64,000 bases of DNA, taken from positions 248,001 through 312,000 of the forward strand of contig NZ_NIRS01000008.1 in NCBI RefSeq assembly GCF_002934665.1. The letters are read 5' to 3'. The first letter of the stretch is position 1, and the number at the start of each line of letters is the position of its first letter. This DNA is from Pseudomonas laurylsulfatiphila (GTDB lineage Bacteria; Pseudomonadota; Gammaproteobacteria; Pseudomonadales; Pseudomonadaceae). Below the pieces are notes generated by a model. The model saw only the letters and a program-made list of their open reading frames with translations. It was not told the DNA's origin and ran no database searches. Positions 34,400-43,096 of the stretch are shown in pieces. Made by a program: the position numbers and the translations under genes.

Positions 34400-35752
34400 A
34401 TGGCTAAAAAGAAGATCCTGCTCAATGCCTTCAACATGAACTGCATCGGGCACATCAACCACGGTTTGTGGACGCATCCGCGCGACACGTCCACCCGCTA
34501 CAACACGATCGAATACTGGACCGAGCTGGCGCAATTGCTCGAGCGCGGGCTGTTCGACGGCCTGTTCATCGCCGACATCGTCGGGGTCTACGACGTCTAC
34601 CAGAATTCGGTGGACGTGCCGCTGAAAGAATCGATCCAGCTGCCGGTCAACGACCCGCTCTTGCTGGTGTCGGCCATGGCCGCGGTGACGAAAAACCTCG
34701 GCTTCGGCCTGACCGCCAACCTCACCTACGAAGCGCCGTACCTGTTCGCCCGACGCCTGTCGACGCTGGATCACCTCAGCCGTGGCCGGGTCGGCTGGAA
34801 CATCGTCACCGGCTACCTGGACAGCGCCGCCAAGGCCATGGGCCTGAGCGAACAGGTCGAGCATGACCGTCGCTACGACCAGGCCGACGAGTACCTGGAG
34901 GTGCTCTACAAACTCCTGGAAGGCAGCTGGGAAAACGGCGCGGTGCTGAACGATCCGCAGCAGCGGATCTATGCGCAGCCTGAGAAAGTGCACAAAGTCG
35001 AGCACAAGGGCGAGTTCTATCAAGTCGAGGGTTATCACCTCTGCGAACCCTCGCCACAACGCACGCCGGTGCTGTTCCAGGCCGGTAGCTCGGATCGCGG
35101 CTTGCTGTTCGCCGGGCGGCATGCCGAGTGCGTGTTCATCAGCGGCCAGACCAAGGCATCGACCAAGGCGCAGGTGGACAAGGTCCGTGCCAGTGCCGTC
35201 GAAGCCGGGCGCAATCCCGAGGACATCAAGGTGTTCATGGGCCTGAACGTGATCGTCGGCGCCACCGAAGAGCAGGCCTGGGCCAAGCACGCCGAGTACC
35301 TGAGCTACGCCAGTGCCGAGGCCGGCGTGGCGCACTTTTCGGCGTCCACCGGGATCGATTTTTCCCAATATGAAATCGACGAGCCGATCCAGTACGTGAA
35401 GAGCAACGCGATCCAGTCCGCCACCAAACACCTGCAAAACAACGACTGGACCCGACGCAAATTGCTGGAGCAACACGCCCTCGGTGGCCGCTACATCACC
35501 GTGGTCGGCTCACCGCAGCAAGTGGCGGATGAGCTGGAATCGTGGATCGCCGAAACCGGGCTGGATGGTTTCAACCTGACCCGTATCGTCACCCCGGAAA
35601 GCTATGAGGATTTCATCGAGCTGGTGATTCCCGAGTTGCAGCGGCGGGGGTCGTACAAGACGGCGTACGACAGCGGCACCTTGCGCGAAAAGCTGTTTCA
35701 GCAGGAGGCGCATCTGCCTGAGCAACATACGGGCTCGACTTACCGACGCTAA
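34400..35752 (+). CDS. LLM-class flavin monooxygenase, NtaA/SnaA/DszA family
   Basis: 450 residues. Bacterial-luciferase-like TIM barrel of the NtaA/DszA branch: LNAFNMNCIGHINHGLWTHP, IEYWTELAQLLERGLFDGLF, LSRGRVGWNIVTGYLDSAAK, and PVLFQAGSSDRGLLFAGRHA, all typical of FMNH2-dependent monooxygenases for sulfones, sulfonates or aminopolycarboxylates. It needs a separate flavin reductase, which is not seen nearby. It starts at the base after the SfnB copy 2 stop. With two SfnB proteins upstream and a MetQNI importer downstream, it probably oxidises an organosulfur compound to free sulfite. The exact substrate is open. Confidence 0.87.
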   Translation: MAKKKILLNAFNMNCIGHINHGLWTHPRDTSTRYNTIEYWTELAQLLERGLFDGLFIADIVGVYDVYQNSVDVPLKESIQLPVNDPLLLVSAMAAVTKNLGFGLTANLTYEAPYLFARRLSTLDHLSRGRVGWNIVTGYLDSAAKAMGLSEQVEHDRRYDQADEYLEVLYKLLEGSWENGAVLNDPQQRIYAQPEKVHKVEHKGEFYQVEGYHLCEPSPQRTPVLFQAGSSDRGLLFAGRHAECVFISGQTKASTKAQVDKVRASAVEAGRNPEDIKVFMGLNVIVGATEEQAWAKHAEYLSYASAEAGVAHFSASTGIDFSQYEIDEPIQYVKSNAIQSATKHLQNNDWTRRKLLEQHALGGRYITVVGSPQQVADELESWIAETGLDGFNLTRIVTPESYEDFIELVIPELQRRGSYKTAYDSGTLREKLFQQEAHLPEQHTGSTYRR

Positions 35753-35755
35753 GAG

Positions 35756-35777
35756 CATCGCTGGCAAGCCAGCGATG
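35756..35777. repeat. Short REP-like palindrome (CATCGCTGG / CCAGCGATG)
   Basis: Perfect 9-bp arms around CAAG, starting four bases after the monooxygenase stop. It is the central part of the GGCTTGCCAGC repeat type without the outer flank. It may attenuate the transcript before the transporter genes. Confidence 0.75.
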
Positions 35778-35826
35778 AGGCCCGACCAAACACCAAAAAT
35801 TCATTGCCCTGACTGGAAAAAACACC

Positions 35827-36636
35827 ATGAAAAAGCACTACCTCTCTCACCCAGTCAAAGCACTGGCCCTGGCCCTCGGCCTGTTCAGCTCTGCGGTTTT
35901 CGCCGCCGACGCGCCGCTGAAAATCGGCACCACCGCCGCTTTCGCCATTCCCCTTGAAGCAGCCGTCGAAGAGGCTTCCAAACAAGGCCTGAAAGTCGAG
36001 CTGGTGGAGTTCACCGACTGGATCGCGCCGAACGTCAGCCTCGCCGCCGGCGACATCGACGTGAACTACTTCCAGCACATCCCGTTCCTGGAAAACGCCA
36101 AGGCCGCCTCGGGTTTCGACCTGGTGCCGTTCGCGCCGGGAATCATCAACAACGTCGGCCTCTACTCGAAAAAATACAAAAGCTTCGACGAACTGCCGCA
36201 AGGCGCCAGCGTGGCCATCGCCAACGACCCGATCAACAGCGGTCGAGGCTTGCAACTGCTGGCCAAGGCCGGCCTGATCACCCTCAAGCCCGGTGTCGGC
36301 TACAAGGCCACCGAAGAAGACATCATCGCCAACCCGAAGAAAATCAAGATCCTCCAGGTCGAAGCCGTGCAACTGGTACGTGCCTATGACGATGCCGATC
36401 TGGTGCAGGGCTACCCGGCCTACATTCGCTTGTCGAAAACCTTCGATGCCGGCTCCGCACTGCTGTTCGACGGCCTCGATCACAAGGAATACGTGATTCA
36501 ATTCGTGATCCAGCCGAAGAGCAAAACCGACCCGCGCCTGATCAAGTTCGTCGACATCTACCAGCACTCACCTGCGGTGCGCGCTGCACTGGATAAAGCT
36601 CACGGCAAGCTCTATCAAGCCGGCTGGGAAAGCTGA
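35827..36636 (+). CDS. MetQ-family ABC transporter substrate-binding protein
   Basis: 269 residues with a signal peptide (MKKHYLSHPVKALALALGLF then cleavage near VFA-AD). It lacks a lipobox Cys. NlpA/MetQ family: KVELVEFTDWIAPNVSLAAG, DIDVNYFQHIPFLE, VAIANDPINSGRGLQLLAKA and VEAVQLVRAYDDADLVQGYP. Compared with true MetQ, the methionine-pocket region differs, so the ligand may be another sulfur compound handled by the upstream oxygenases. It is followed two bases later by the ATPase gene. Confidence 0.85.
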   Translation: MKKHYLSHPVKALALALGLFSSAVFAADAPLKIGTTAAFAIPLEAAVEEASKQGLKVELVEFTDWIAPNVSLAAGDIDVNYFQHIPFLENAKAASGFDLVPFAPGIINNVGLYSKKYKSFDELPQGASVAIANDPINSGRGLQLLAKAGLITLKPGVGYKATEEDIIANPKKIKILQVEAVQLVRAYDDADLVQGYPAYIRLSKTFDAGSALLFDGLDHKEYVIQFVIQPKSKTDPRLIKFVDIYQHSPAVRAALDKAHGKLYQAGWES

Positions 36637-36638
36637 GC

Positions 36639-37760
36639 ATGACCGCCGCCATCCAACGGCGACTGGAGAATCCAGAGCCGCAAAGCGCCGAGCGCACCGA
36701 ACTGCATCCCGAACTCAACCATGCCCACGTGCGCTTCATCGGCGTGGGCAAAACCTACAACGGCCAACAAGGCCCGGTGGCCGCGTTGCACGGCATCGAC
36801 CTGGCGATCCAGCACGGCGAAGTGTTCGGCATCATCGGCCGCAGCGGCGCCGGCAAGTCGTCGCTGATTCGCACCATCAATCGCCTGGAGCAACCGAGCA
36901 GCGGTCGGGTACTGATCGATCAGGTCGACATCGGCGACTTCGACGAAGACCGCCTGGTGGCGCTGCGTCGGCGCATCGGCATGATCTTCCAGCACTTCAA
37001 TTTAATGTCGGCCAAGACCGTTTGGCAGAACGTCGAACTGCCGCTGAAAGTCGCCGGTGTGTCCAAGGAAAAACGCGAGCTGAAAGTCCGTGAATTGCTG
37101 GAACTGGTGGGTCTACAAGCCAAACACAAGGCTTACCCGGCGCAGTTGTCCGGCGGGCAGAAACAGCGCGTGGGCATTGCCCGGGCGCTAGTGCATGACC
37201 CGCAAATTCTGCTGTGCGACGAAGCCACCTCGGCGCTGGACCCCGAGACCACGCAGTCGATCCTCGGCCTGCTGCGCGAGATCAACCGGCGCCTGGGCCT
37301 GACCATTGTGCTGATCACCCACGAGATGGCGGTGATCCGCGAGATCTGTGATCGGGTAGTCGTCCTCGAACACGGGCGCATCGTCGAGCAGGGGCCGGTG
37401 TGGGAAGTCTTCGGCAATCCACAACATGAGGTCAGCAAGACGTTGCTGGCGCCGTTGCAACACGCATTGCCGGAAGAACTGCAAAACCGTCTGCAGCCGC
37501 AATCGAGCGCCCCGGATGCAGCCGTGGTCCTGCGCTTGCAGTTCACCGGCAACCAACGCGACGAGCCGGACCTGGCGGCACTGTTCAGCGCCCTCGGAGG
37601 CCGCGTGCGATTGCTGCAAGGCGGCGTGGAACGGATTCAGGGCCATGCCCTCGGGCAACTGCTGCTGGCGGTGACGGGCTCACCCCTCGGTGCCGAAGAA
37701 TTGCGTCAACGCGCCAGCCAATGGGCGCAACAGGTGGAGGTGCTGGGTTATGTGGTTTGA
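36639..37760 (+). CDS. MetN-family ABC transporter ATP-binding protein
   Basis: 373 residues. Walker A is GRSGAGKSS, the Q-loop is IFQHFNLMSAKTV, the signature is LSGGQKQRVGIARAL, Walker B is ILLCDEATSALD and the H-loop is ITHEMAVIRE. After about residue 280 comes a C-terminal NIL/ferredoxin-like regulatory domain (VLRLQFTGNQRDEPDLAALF), which in E. coli MetN binds methionine and inhibits transport. It has an N-terminal extension of about 25 residues compared with MetN. Its end overlaps the permease start by 11 bases. Confidence 0.9.
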   Translation: MTAAIQRRLENPEPQSAERTELHPELNHAHVRFIGVGKTYNGQQGPVAALHGIDLAIQHGEVFGIIGRSGAGKSSLIRTINRLEQPSSGRVLIDQVDIGDFDEDRLVALRRRIGMIFQHFNLMSAKTVWQNVELPLKVAGVSKEKRELKVRELLELVGLQAKHKAYPAQLSGGQKQRVGIARALVHDPQILLCDEATSALDPETTQSILGLLREINRRLGLTIVLITHEMAVIREICDRVVVLEHGRIVEQGPVWEVFGNPQHEVSKTLLAPLQHALPEELQNRLQPQSSAPDAAVVLRLQFTGNQRDEPDLAALFSALGGRVRLLQGGVERIQGHALGQLLLAVTGSPLGAEELRQRASQWAQQVEVLGYVV

Positions 37761-38394
37761 TCGCTTGCTGCAGGGTTTTATCGACACGTTCCTGATGGTC
37801 GGCGTGTCGTCGCTCATCGCGCTGTTGGCGGGCATTCCGCTGGCGGTGATCCTGGTCACCAGCTCCAAGGGCGGCATCTACGAAGCCCCGGCGCTGAACC
37901 GCGTTTTGGGTGCTTTCGTGAACCTGTTTCGCTCGGTACCTTTCCTGATTTTGATGGTGGCCTTGATTCCGTTCACGCGGTTGATTGTCGGCACTACTTA
38001 CGGCGTCTGGGCGGCCGTAGTGCCGTTGACCATCGCGGCCACGCCGTTCTTTGCCCGCATTGCCGAGGTCAGCTTGCGCGAGGTCGATCAAGGGTTGATC
38101 GAAGCGGCGCAAGCCATGGGCTGCCGGCGCTGGCACATCGTCTGGCATGTGTTGTTGCCGGAAGCACTGCCGGGGATCGTCGGCGGGTTCACGATTACCT
38201 TGGTGACGATGATCAACTCATCGGCCATGGCCGGGGCGATTGGTGCGGGCGGGTTGGGGGATATTGCCTATCGGTATGGGTATCAGCGCTTTGATAGCCA
38301 GATCATGTTGACGGTGATTGTGTTGCTGGTGGCGTTGGTGGCGGTGATTCAGTTGGGTGGGGATCGGTTGGCTCGGGGCCTCAACAAGCGGTAG
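37750..38394 (+). CDS. MetI-family ABC transporter permease
   Basis: 214 residues from the ATG at 37750 inside the end of the ATPase gene. Five or so membrane helices. MetI features: FLMVGVSSLIALLAGIPLAV, LFRSVPFLILMVALIPFTR, EAAQAMGCRRWHIVWHVLLP (EAA loop) and AGAIGAGGLGDIAYRYGYQR. It forms the membrane part of the importer with the preceding two proteins. It is the last gene of the operon; a REP pair follows the stop. Confidence 0.92.
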   Translation: MWFDRLLQGFIDTFLMVGVSSLIALLAGIPLAVILVTSSKGGIYEAPALNRVLGAFVNLFRSVPFLILMVALIPFTRLIVGTTYGVWAAVVPLTIAATPFFARIAEVSLREVDQGLIEAAQAMGCRRWHIVWHVLLPEALPGIVGGFTITLVTMINSSAMAGAIGAGGLGDIAYRYGYQRFDSQIMLTVIVLLVALVAVIQLGGDRLARGLNKR

Positions 38395-38397
38395 CCC

Positions 38398-38497
38398 TGT
38401 AGGAGCGAGCTTGCTCGCGATGGAGGTCAACGATAACGCGGGAAACCTGATTCCCCACGACGCCCTCAGGTCTTTCGCGAGCAAGCTCGCTCCTACA
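38398..38497. repeat. REP inverted pair (GTAGGAGCGAGC family)
   Basis: TGTAGGAGCGAGCTTGCTCG forward and TCGCGAGCAAGCTCGCTCCT reverse, directly after the MetI-type gene. Confidence 0.92.
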
Positions 38498-38654
38498 CGA
38501 GTGGCGATCCTGGCGATATTTCGTACAAAGAAATCAGTGCTTCCGAAGGCCCGTTCCCTTTCCTTTGCAGGACATTTCCTAGATCATTTCGCTCGCTTGC
38601 GCCTGCCAAATCCGGTGGCTAGTCTCGGTCCGTCACTGCTCATCAGTGATCGGG

Positions 38655-38821
38655 TTTAGTAGCCCGGAACAATAGGCGCATAGCGATTCCATGCTCATGT
38701 CCGGCAAATTTTGCCGCATGCAGAATATGGTGGCTGTGCGTGGGGTACCTTCGGGTGCACCGGTTTTCCTATTGACCGGCCTACTAACCTGCGTACAGCC
38801 GCCACCCAATCGTTTAGTAGG
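38655..38821 (+). ncRNA. C4-like structured antisense RNA module (copy B)
   Basis: The core stem runs from 38729 (GGTGGCTGTGCG) to about 38806 (ACAGCCGCCACC), with a UUCG-type hairpin (GTACC/GGTGC, about 38745-38758) and a CCGGT/ACCGG stem. The 5' block at 38655-38675 contains TTAGTAG and CAATAG, complementary to CTACTAA (38781-38787) and CTATTG (38769-38774). TTTAGTAGG recurs at 38813-38821. Layout and spacing match copy A (4514-4685), but the two pairing blocks have changed sequence together, good evidence that the pairing matters. A candidate promoter (TTGCGC, TAGTCT) lies near 38597-38628. Resemblance to P1 C4 RNA is my inference. Confidence 0.6.
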
Positions 38822-38830
38822 CGATAAGTG

Positions 38831-38851
38831 ATGGCTCCCATGCAGCAATAG
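38831..38851 (+). CDS. Possible 6-codon leader ORF
   Basis: ATG GCT CCC ATG CAG CAA TAG, starting nine bases after the repeated TTTAGTAGG block. Its TAG lies in the TAGGAG ribosome-binding site of the next gene (ATG at 38863). The position matches the leader ORF of copy A. Coding status is unproven. Confidence 0.3.
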   Translation: MAPMQQ

Positions 38852-38862
38852 GAGTAACACTC

Positions 38863-39201
38863 ATGGAAAAATCCGTTCCCGATCCCCCCGAAACCTCCAC
38901 CGACGACCCACTCAGGGATCGCTCAGCGCTCTACCGCGCCATCGATTTCCACCTCACCGGCAAGCAACCCGCACCACCCGATGAAATGCGCTTCTACAAC
39001 GTCAGCAAGGACGTGAGCTTCGAAGACACCCAACTCTATGTCGCCGACCTGCTGCGCTGTGCTTCGGTCACGGCGTATCAATGTGGCGACCAGCTCAAGG
39101 GGGCCGACCGGGCGATGGTGTATTCGATCTGGCATTTGCTGGAGATTGCCAAGGCGATGGTGGATCACTCCATTGAGTGTTTGGGGATGAAAAAGGGCTG
39201 A
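38863..39201 (+). CDS. Small Pseudomonas protein of unknown function (DUF3077-like)
   Basis: 112 residues with a clear AGGAG site. An N-terminal charged segment is followed by FYNVSKDVSFEDTQLYVADL, LRCASVTAYQCGDQLKG, and WHLLEIAKAMVDHSIECL. The last segment is typical of the short genus-specific DUF3077-type proteins. In overall plan (short strand, helix with LL, second amphipathic helix) it is similar to the proteins at 4030 and 4727. No function is known to me. It is the gene placed under the second C4-like element. Confidence 0.65.
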   Translation: MEKSVPDPPETSTDDPLRDRSALYRAIDFHLTGKQPAPPDEMRFYNVSKDVSFEDTQLYVADLLRCASVTAYQCGDQLKGADRAMVYSIWHLLEIAKAMVDHSIECLGMKKG

Positions 39202-39225
39202 GTCTGACTTTAATCATCGGTTGTC

Positions 39226-39266
39226 TGTGGGAGCGAGCTTGCTCGCGATGGGCTGCGCAGCAGCCC
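39226..39266. repeat. Single REP unit
   Basis: TGTGGGAGCGAGCTTGCTCG followed by a GGGCTGC/GCAGCCC hairpin; no inverted partner. Confidence 0.85.
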
Positions 39267-39317
39267 CCGGCGCCATGGCGTATATTCGGTGAATCCAAAT
39301 TGCCTGCGCAGCCGACC

Positions 39318-39947
39318 ATGAAGCAAACACCCGACGACCTCGAACAGATCACCGCCACCACCCTGGGCCATTACAACGCAGTGGCCGAAGACTTTCGTGA
39401 AGGCACGCGCGATCACGACGTCAGCCAGAACATCGATGCCCTGTTGCGGCACATCCAGGGTGAGGCGCCTTTCGACATTCTCGACTTCGGCTGCGGACCC
39501 GGTCGTGATCTGCAAACCTTCACCCGCATGGGCCACACAGCCGTCGGCCTCGACGGTTCGGAAAAATTCGCGCAGATGGCCCGGGACGACAGCGGTTGCG
39601 AGGTGTGGCAACAGGACTTCCTGAAGCTTGATCTGCCGGCCGAGCGTTTCGACGGAATTTTTGCCAATGCGGTGCTGTTTCATGTTCCGCGTCAGGAATT
39701 ACCACGGGTGCTGAAGCAGTTGTGGGGAACGTTGAAACCGGGCGGGGTGTTGTTCAGTTCCAATCCCCGTGGCGAGAATCAGGAGGGCTGGAACGGGCCA
39801 CGTTATGGGTCGTATCACGACCTGGCGGCCTGGCAGCAGTTGCTGATCGAGGCGGGTTTTGTCGAGTTGGAGCATTACTACCGGCCGGCCGGGCTGCCGC
39901 GGGAGCAGCAGCCTTGGTTGGCGAGTGTGTGGCGTAAAGCTGTGTAG
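39318..39947 (+). CDS. Class I SAM-dependent methyltransferase
   Basis: 209 residues from the ATG at 39318. Rossmann-like methyltransferase with motif I ILDFGCGPGRDL (about residues 54-65), motif II acidic VGLDGSEKF, motif IV WQQDFLKLDLP and post-motif LKPGGVLFSSNPRG. It belongs to the broad UbiE/Tam-like group; the substrate cannot be read from the sequence. The ribosome-binding site is weak. It is monocistronic between REP elements. Confidence 0.82.
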   Translation: MKQTPDDLEQITATTLGHYNAVAEDFREGTRDHDVSQNIDALLRHIQGEAPFDILDFGCGPGRDLQTFTRMGHTAVGLDGSEKFAQMARDDSGCEVWQQDFLKLDLPAERFDGIFANAVLFHVPRQELPRVLKQLWGTLKPGGVLFSSNPRGENQEGWNGPRYGSYHDLAAWQQLLIEAGFVELEHYYRPAGLPREQQPWLASVWRKAV

Positions 39948-39960
39948 TCAGTCCCGACGC

Positions 39961-40043
39961 CATCGCGAGCAAGCTCGCTCCCACAGTTGACCGCGTACAC
40001 CTGTGGGAGCGAGCTTGCTCGCGATGAGCGCGAAGCGCTCGCT
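39961..40043. repeat. REP inverted pair (TGTGGGAGCGAGC family)
   Basis: CATCGCGAGCAAGCTCGCTC reverse and CTGTGGGAGCGAGCTTGCTC forward copies between convergent methyltransferase and triC genes, with a GAGCGC/GCGCTC tail. Confidence 0.92.
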
Positions 40044-40045
40044 TC

Positions 40046-43000
40046 TTAAACAGCCTCTTTCTTCGGCTCGCGAATCTTGTACCAGGCCACATACAGCGCC
40101 GGCAAAAACAGCAGCGTCAGCAAGGTGGCGATGACGATCCCGCCGATCATCGCGTAAGCCATCGGCCCCCAGAACACTTCCCGGGCAATCGGGATCATCC
40201 CCATGCTCGCCGCCGCTGCGGTCAGCAGGATCGGACGACGCCGATGTTCGGTGGCCTGCACCACCGCATCCCACGGCGCATAACCCTTCTGCTCGTACTC
40301 CTCGATCTGGGTCACCAGGATCACCGAGTTACGGATGATGATACCGATCAACGCGAGAATCCCGAGGATCGCCACGAAGCCCATGGGCGTACCCGTAGGC
40401 ACCAGCGCGATCACCACGCCGATCAGCCCCAGCGGCGCGACGCTGGCCACCAGGAACAGTTTCTGCACGCTGTGCAGCTGGATCATCAGGAAGGTCGCCA
40501 TCAGGAACAGCATCAGCGGCACAACCTTGGCAATCGGGCCCTGGGCCTTGCCGCTTTCCTCCACCGTACCACCGGTGGCGACCTTGTAGCCCGCCGGCAG
40601 TTTGGCAGCGAACGCGTCGATGGACGGCTTGAGGATTTTCACCAGGTCCGTCGGCTGGATCTCGTCGCGGATCGCCGCCTTGATGGTGATGGTCGGCAGG
40701 CGGTCGCGACGCCACACCAGCGGCTGCTCCAGTTCGTAGCGCACCGTGGCGAACGCCAGCAGCGGAATCGACGTGCCGTTCGGCGTGACGATTTGCAGGT
40801 TCTGCAGGGTTTCCGGCGTTCCGCGTTCGGAATCCACCGCACGACCGACCACGTTGATCAGGTAAATGTCGTCATCGACCTGGGTCACCGACTGGCCGCT
40901 GACGATGCCGTTCATCAGGTTGGCCACATCCTCGGAAGACAACCCCAACTGCCGCGCCTTGTCCTGGGCGATGTCGATGCGCAGCACTTTGCCCGGTTCG
41001 TTCCAGTCGTAGATGATCTCGCCAATGTGCGGGTTCTTGTCCAGCTCCGTGGCCAGGTCGATGGCATGTCGGCGCACCTGGTCGATGTCCTTGCCGCTGA
41101 TCCGGTACTGGATCGGACGCCCTACCGGCGGACCCATTTCCAGTGCCTGGACATAACTGCCGATGCCGACGAAGTCGTTGCGCAAGCGCTCGCGAAGCTT
41201 CTGCATCATGGCCTCACGCGTGTGGCCTTTGCTGACGATCACCAACTGCGCGTAGAAGGGGTTCTGCAGTTGCTGGTCCAGTGGCAGATAGAAGCGGATC
41301 GCGCCCTGCCCGATATAAGTGCTCCAGCGCTCGATGTCCGGATCGTCCTTGAGCGTGGCTTCGAGGCGATCGACGGCCCGGCGGGTTTCGTCGATCGAGG
41401 CGTTTTGCGGCAGGTTCAGGTCCATCAGGATTTCCGGCCGGTCCGACGACGGGAAGAACTGGTTCTGCACGAAGCGCATGCAAAACAGCGCCAGCACAAA
41501 ACACAGCACCGTAATGCCGATGGCCCACCAGCGATTGCGCATGCACCACAGCAGCCCACCGTTGAACGCCTTGCCGATGCGCCCGCGTTCACCTTCATGA
41601 GGTTTCACTTTGGTGCTGAGAATGTGCACGCCGATCACCGGCGCAAACAGAACCGCCACCACCCACGACACCAGCATCGCACAGGCAATCACCGCAAACA
41701 GGGTGTAGGTGTATTCGCCGGCCGAGCTGGCGTTCAAGCCGATCGGCACGAAGCCCGCCACCGTCACCAACGTACCGGTGAGCATCGGAAACGCCGTGGA
41801 GGTGTAGGCGAAGGTTGCCGCCTGCTCCTTGGTCTCGCCCAATTCCAGGCGCGTGACCATCATCTCCACGGTGATCATCGCATCGTCCACCAACAGGCCG
41901 AGGGCGATGATCAGTGCACCGAGGGAAATCCGCTGCATGGTGATACCGCTGTACTCCATGAATACAAACACCATCGCCAGCACCAGCGGGATCGAGCAGG
42001 CCACCACCAGCCCGGCGCGCACGCCAAGGCTGACGAAGCTGACCAGCAGCACGATCACCACTGCCTCGAACAACGCGCTGGTAAAGCCGCCGACGGCCTC
42101 CTCGACCACCACGGCCTGGTCGGACACGTTGTAAATGCCGACGCCCACCGGCAAGTCGGCGGTCAACTCGTCAATACGGGCGTGCAAGGCCTTGCCGAAT
42201 GCCTGGACGTTGCCACCCTTCTGCATGGCAATCGCCAGGCCGATGGCCGGTTTGCCGTTGAAGCGGAATTCCGGCGAGGCCGGATCGACGTAACCGCGGC
42301 GGATTTCGGCAATGTCGGCCAGGCGATAGTAGCGGTCGTTGAGCTTGAGGTTGACCTCGGCCAGGTCTTTCTCCGAAGCGAACTTCCCTGACGTGCGCAC
42401 CGAAATCCGCTCCGGTCCGGCCTCGATGACACCCGCCGGGGTCACGGCGTTCTGGGATTGCAGGCTCTGCACCACCTGACGCTCATCGATGCCCAGCGCG
42501 GCGAGTTTGCGCGTGGAGAAGTTCAGGTAAAGCACTTCGTCCTGCTGGCCGACCATTTCGATCTTGCCCAGCCCCGGCACACCGCGAATCTCCATGCGCG
42601 CCTGTTCCACGTAATCGCGCAACTGACGCAGGGTCAAGCCGTCGGCGGTGAAGGCGTAGATCGACCCGAAGACGTCACCGAACTCGTCGTTGAACGACGG
42701 CCCCTGTATGCCCTGCGGGAACTGGTATCTGATGTCGTTGATCTTCTTGCGCACCTGGTACCAGATTTCCGGGATGTCCTTGGCACCGGTGGTGTCGCGC
42801 AGGTACACGTACACCGTCGATTCGCCGGGGCGCGTGTAGCTTTTCACGTAGTCGAGGGAGTCGAGCTCTTCGAGCTTTTTCTCGATCCTGTCGGTGATCT
42901 GCTTGAGGGTTTCCTCCTGGGTCGCCCCCGGCCATTTGCTCTGGATCACCATGGTTTTGATGGTGAACGACGGGTCTTCTTCGCGCCCCAGGTTGAAATA

Positions 43001-43096
43001 CGAGAACACACCCATCAGCAACGCGACGAACATCAGATACCAGATGAACGACTGATGCTTGAGGGCCCATTCCGAGAGGTTGAAAGGCCCTTTCAT
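40046..43096 (-). CDS. triC: RND efflux pump, inner-membrane transporter (TriC-like)
   Basis: 1016 residues, usual RND length, with twelve membrane helices and two large periplasmic loops. Proton-relay Asp-Asp is in LGLLVDDAMITVEMMV of helix 4. The N-terminus (FNLSEWALKHQSFIWYLMFV) and the REEDPSF motif belong to the HAE1-related branch that includes P. aeruginosa TriC. The two adjacent membrane-fusion-protein genes, rather than one, are the hallmark of TriABC (triclosan efflux). Its ATG overlaps the triB stop. No outer-membrane factor gene is present, as in P. aeruginosa where TriABC uses OpmH encoded elsewhere. Orthology is inferred from architecture and pattern. Confidence 0.82.
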   Translation of the reverse strand: MKGPFNLSEWALKHQSFIWYLMFVALLMGVFSYFNLGREEDPSFTIKTMVIQSKWPGATQEETLKQITDRIEKKLEELDSLDYVKSYTRPGESTVYVYLRDTTGAKDIPEIWYQVRKKINDIRYQFPQGIQGPSFNDEFGDVFGSIYAFTADGLTLRQLRDYVEQARMEIRGVPGLGKIEMVGQQDEVLYLNFSTRKLAALGIDERQVVQSLQSQNAVTPAGVIEAGPERISVRTSGKFASEKDLAEVNLKLNDRYYRLADIAEIRRGYVDPASPEFRFNGKPAIGLAIAMQKGGNVQAFGKALHARIDELTADLPVGVGIYNVSDQAVVVEEAVGGFTSALFEAVVIVLLVSFVSLGVRAGLVVACSIPLVLAMVFVFMEYSGITMQRISLGALIIALGLLVDDAMITVEMMVTRLELGETKEQAATFAYTSTAFPMLTGTLVTVAGFVPIGLNASSAGEYTYTLFAVIACAMLVSWVVAVLFAPVIGVHILSTKVKPHEGERGRIGKAFNGGLLWCMRNRWWAIGITVLCFVLALFCMRFVQNQFFPSSDRPEILMDLNLPQNASIDETRRAVDRLEATLKDDPDIERWSTYIGQGAIRFYLPLDQQLQNPFYAQLVIVSKGHTREAMMQKLRERLRNDFVGIGSYVQALEMGPPVGRPIQYRISGKDIDQVRRHAIDLATELDKNPHIGEIIYDWNEPGKVLRIDIAQDKARQLGLSSEDVANLMNGIVSGQSVTQVDDDIYLINVVGRAVDSERGTPETLQNLQIVTPNGTSIPLLAFATVRYELEQPLVWRRDRLPTITIKAAIRDEIQPTDLVKILKPSIDAFAAKLPAGYKVATGGTVEESGKAQGPIAKVVPLMLFLMATFLMIQLHSVQKLFLVASVAPLGLIGVVIALVPTGTPMGFVAILGILALIGIIIRNSVILVTQIEEYEQKGYAPWDAVVQATEHRRRPILLTAAAASMGMIPIAREVFWGPMAYAMIGGIVIATLLTLLFLPALYVAWYKIREPKKEAV

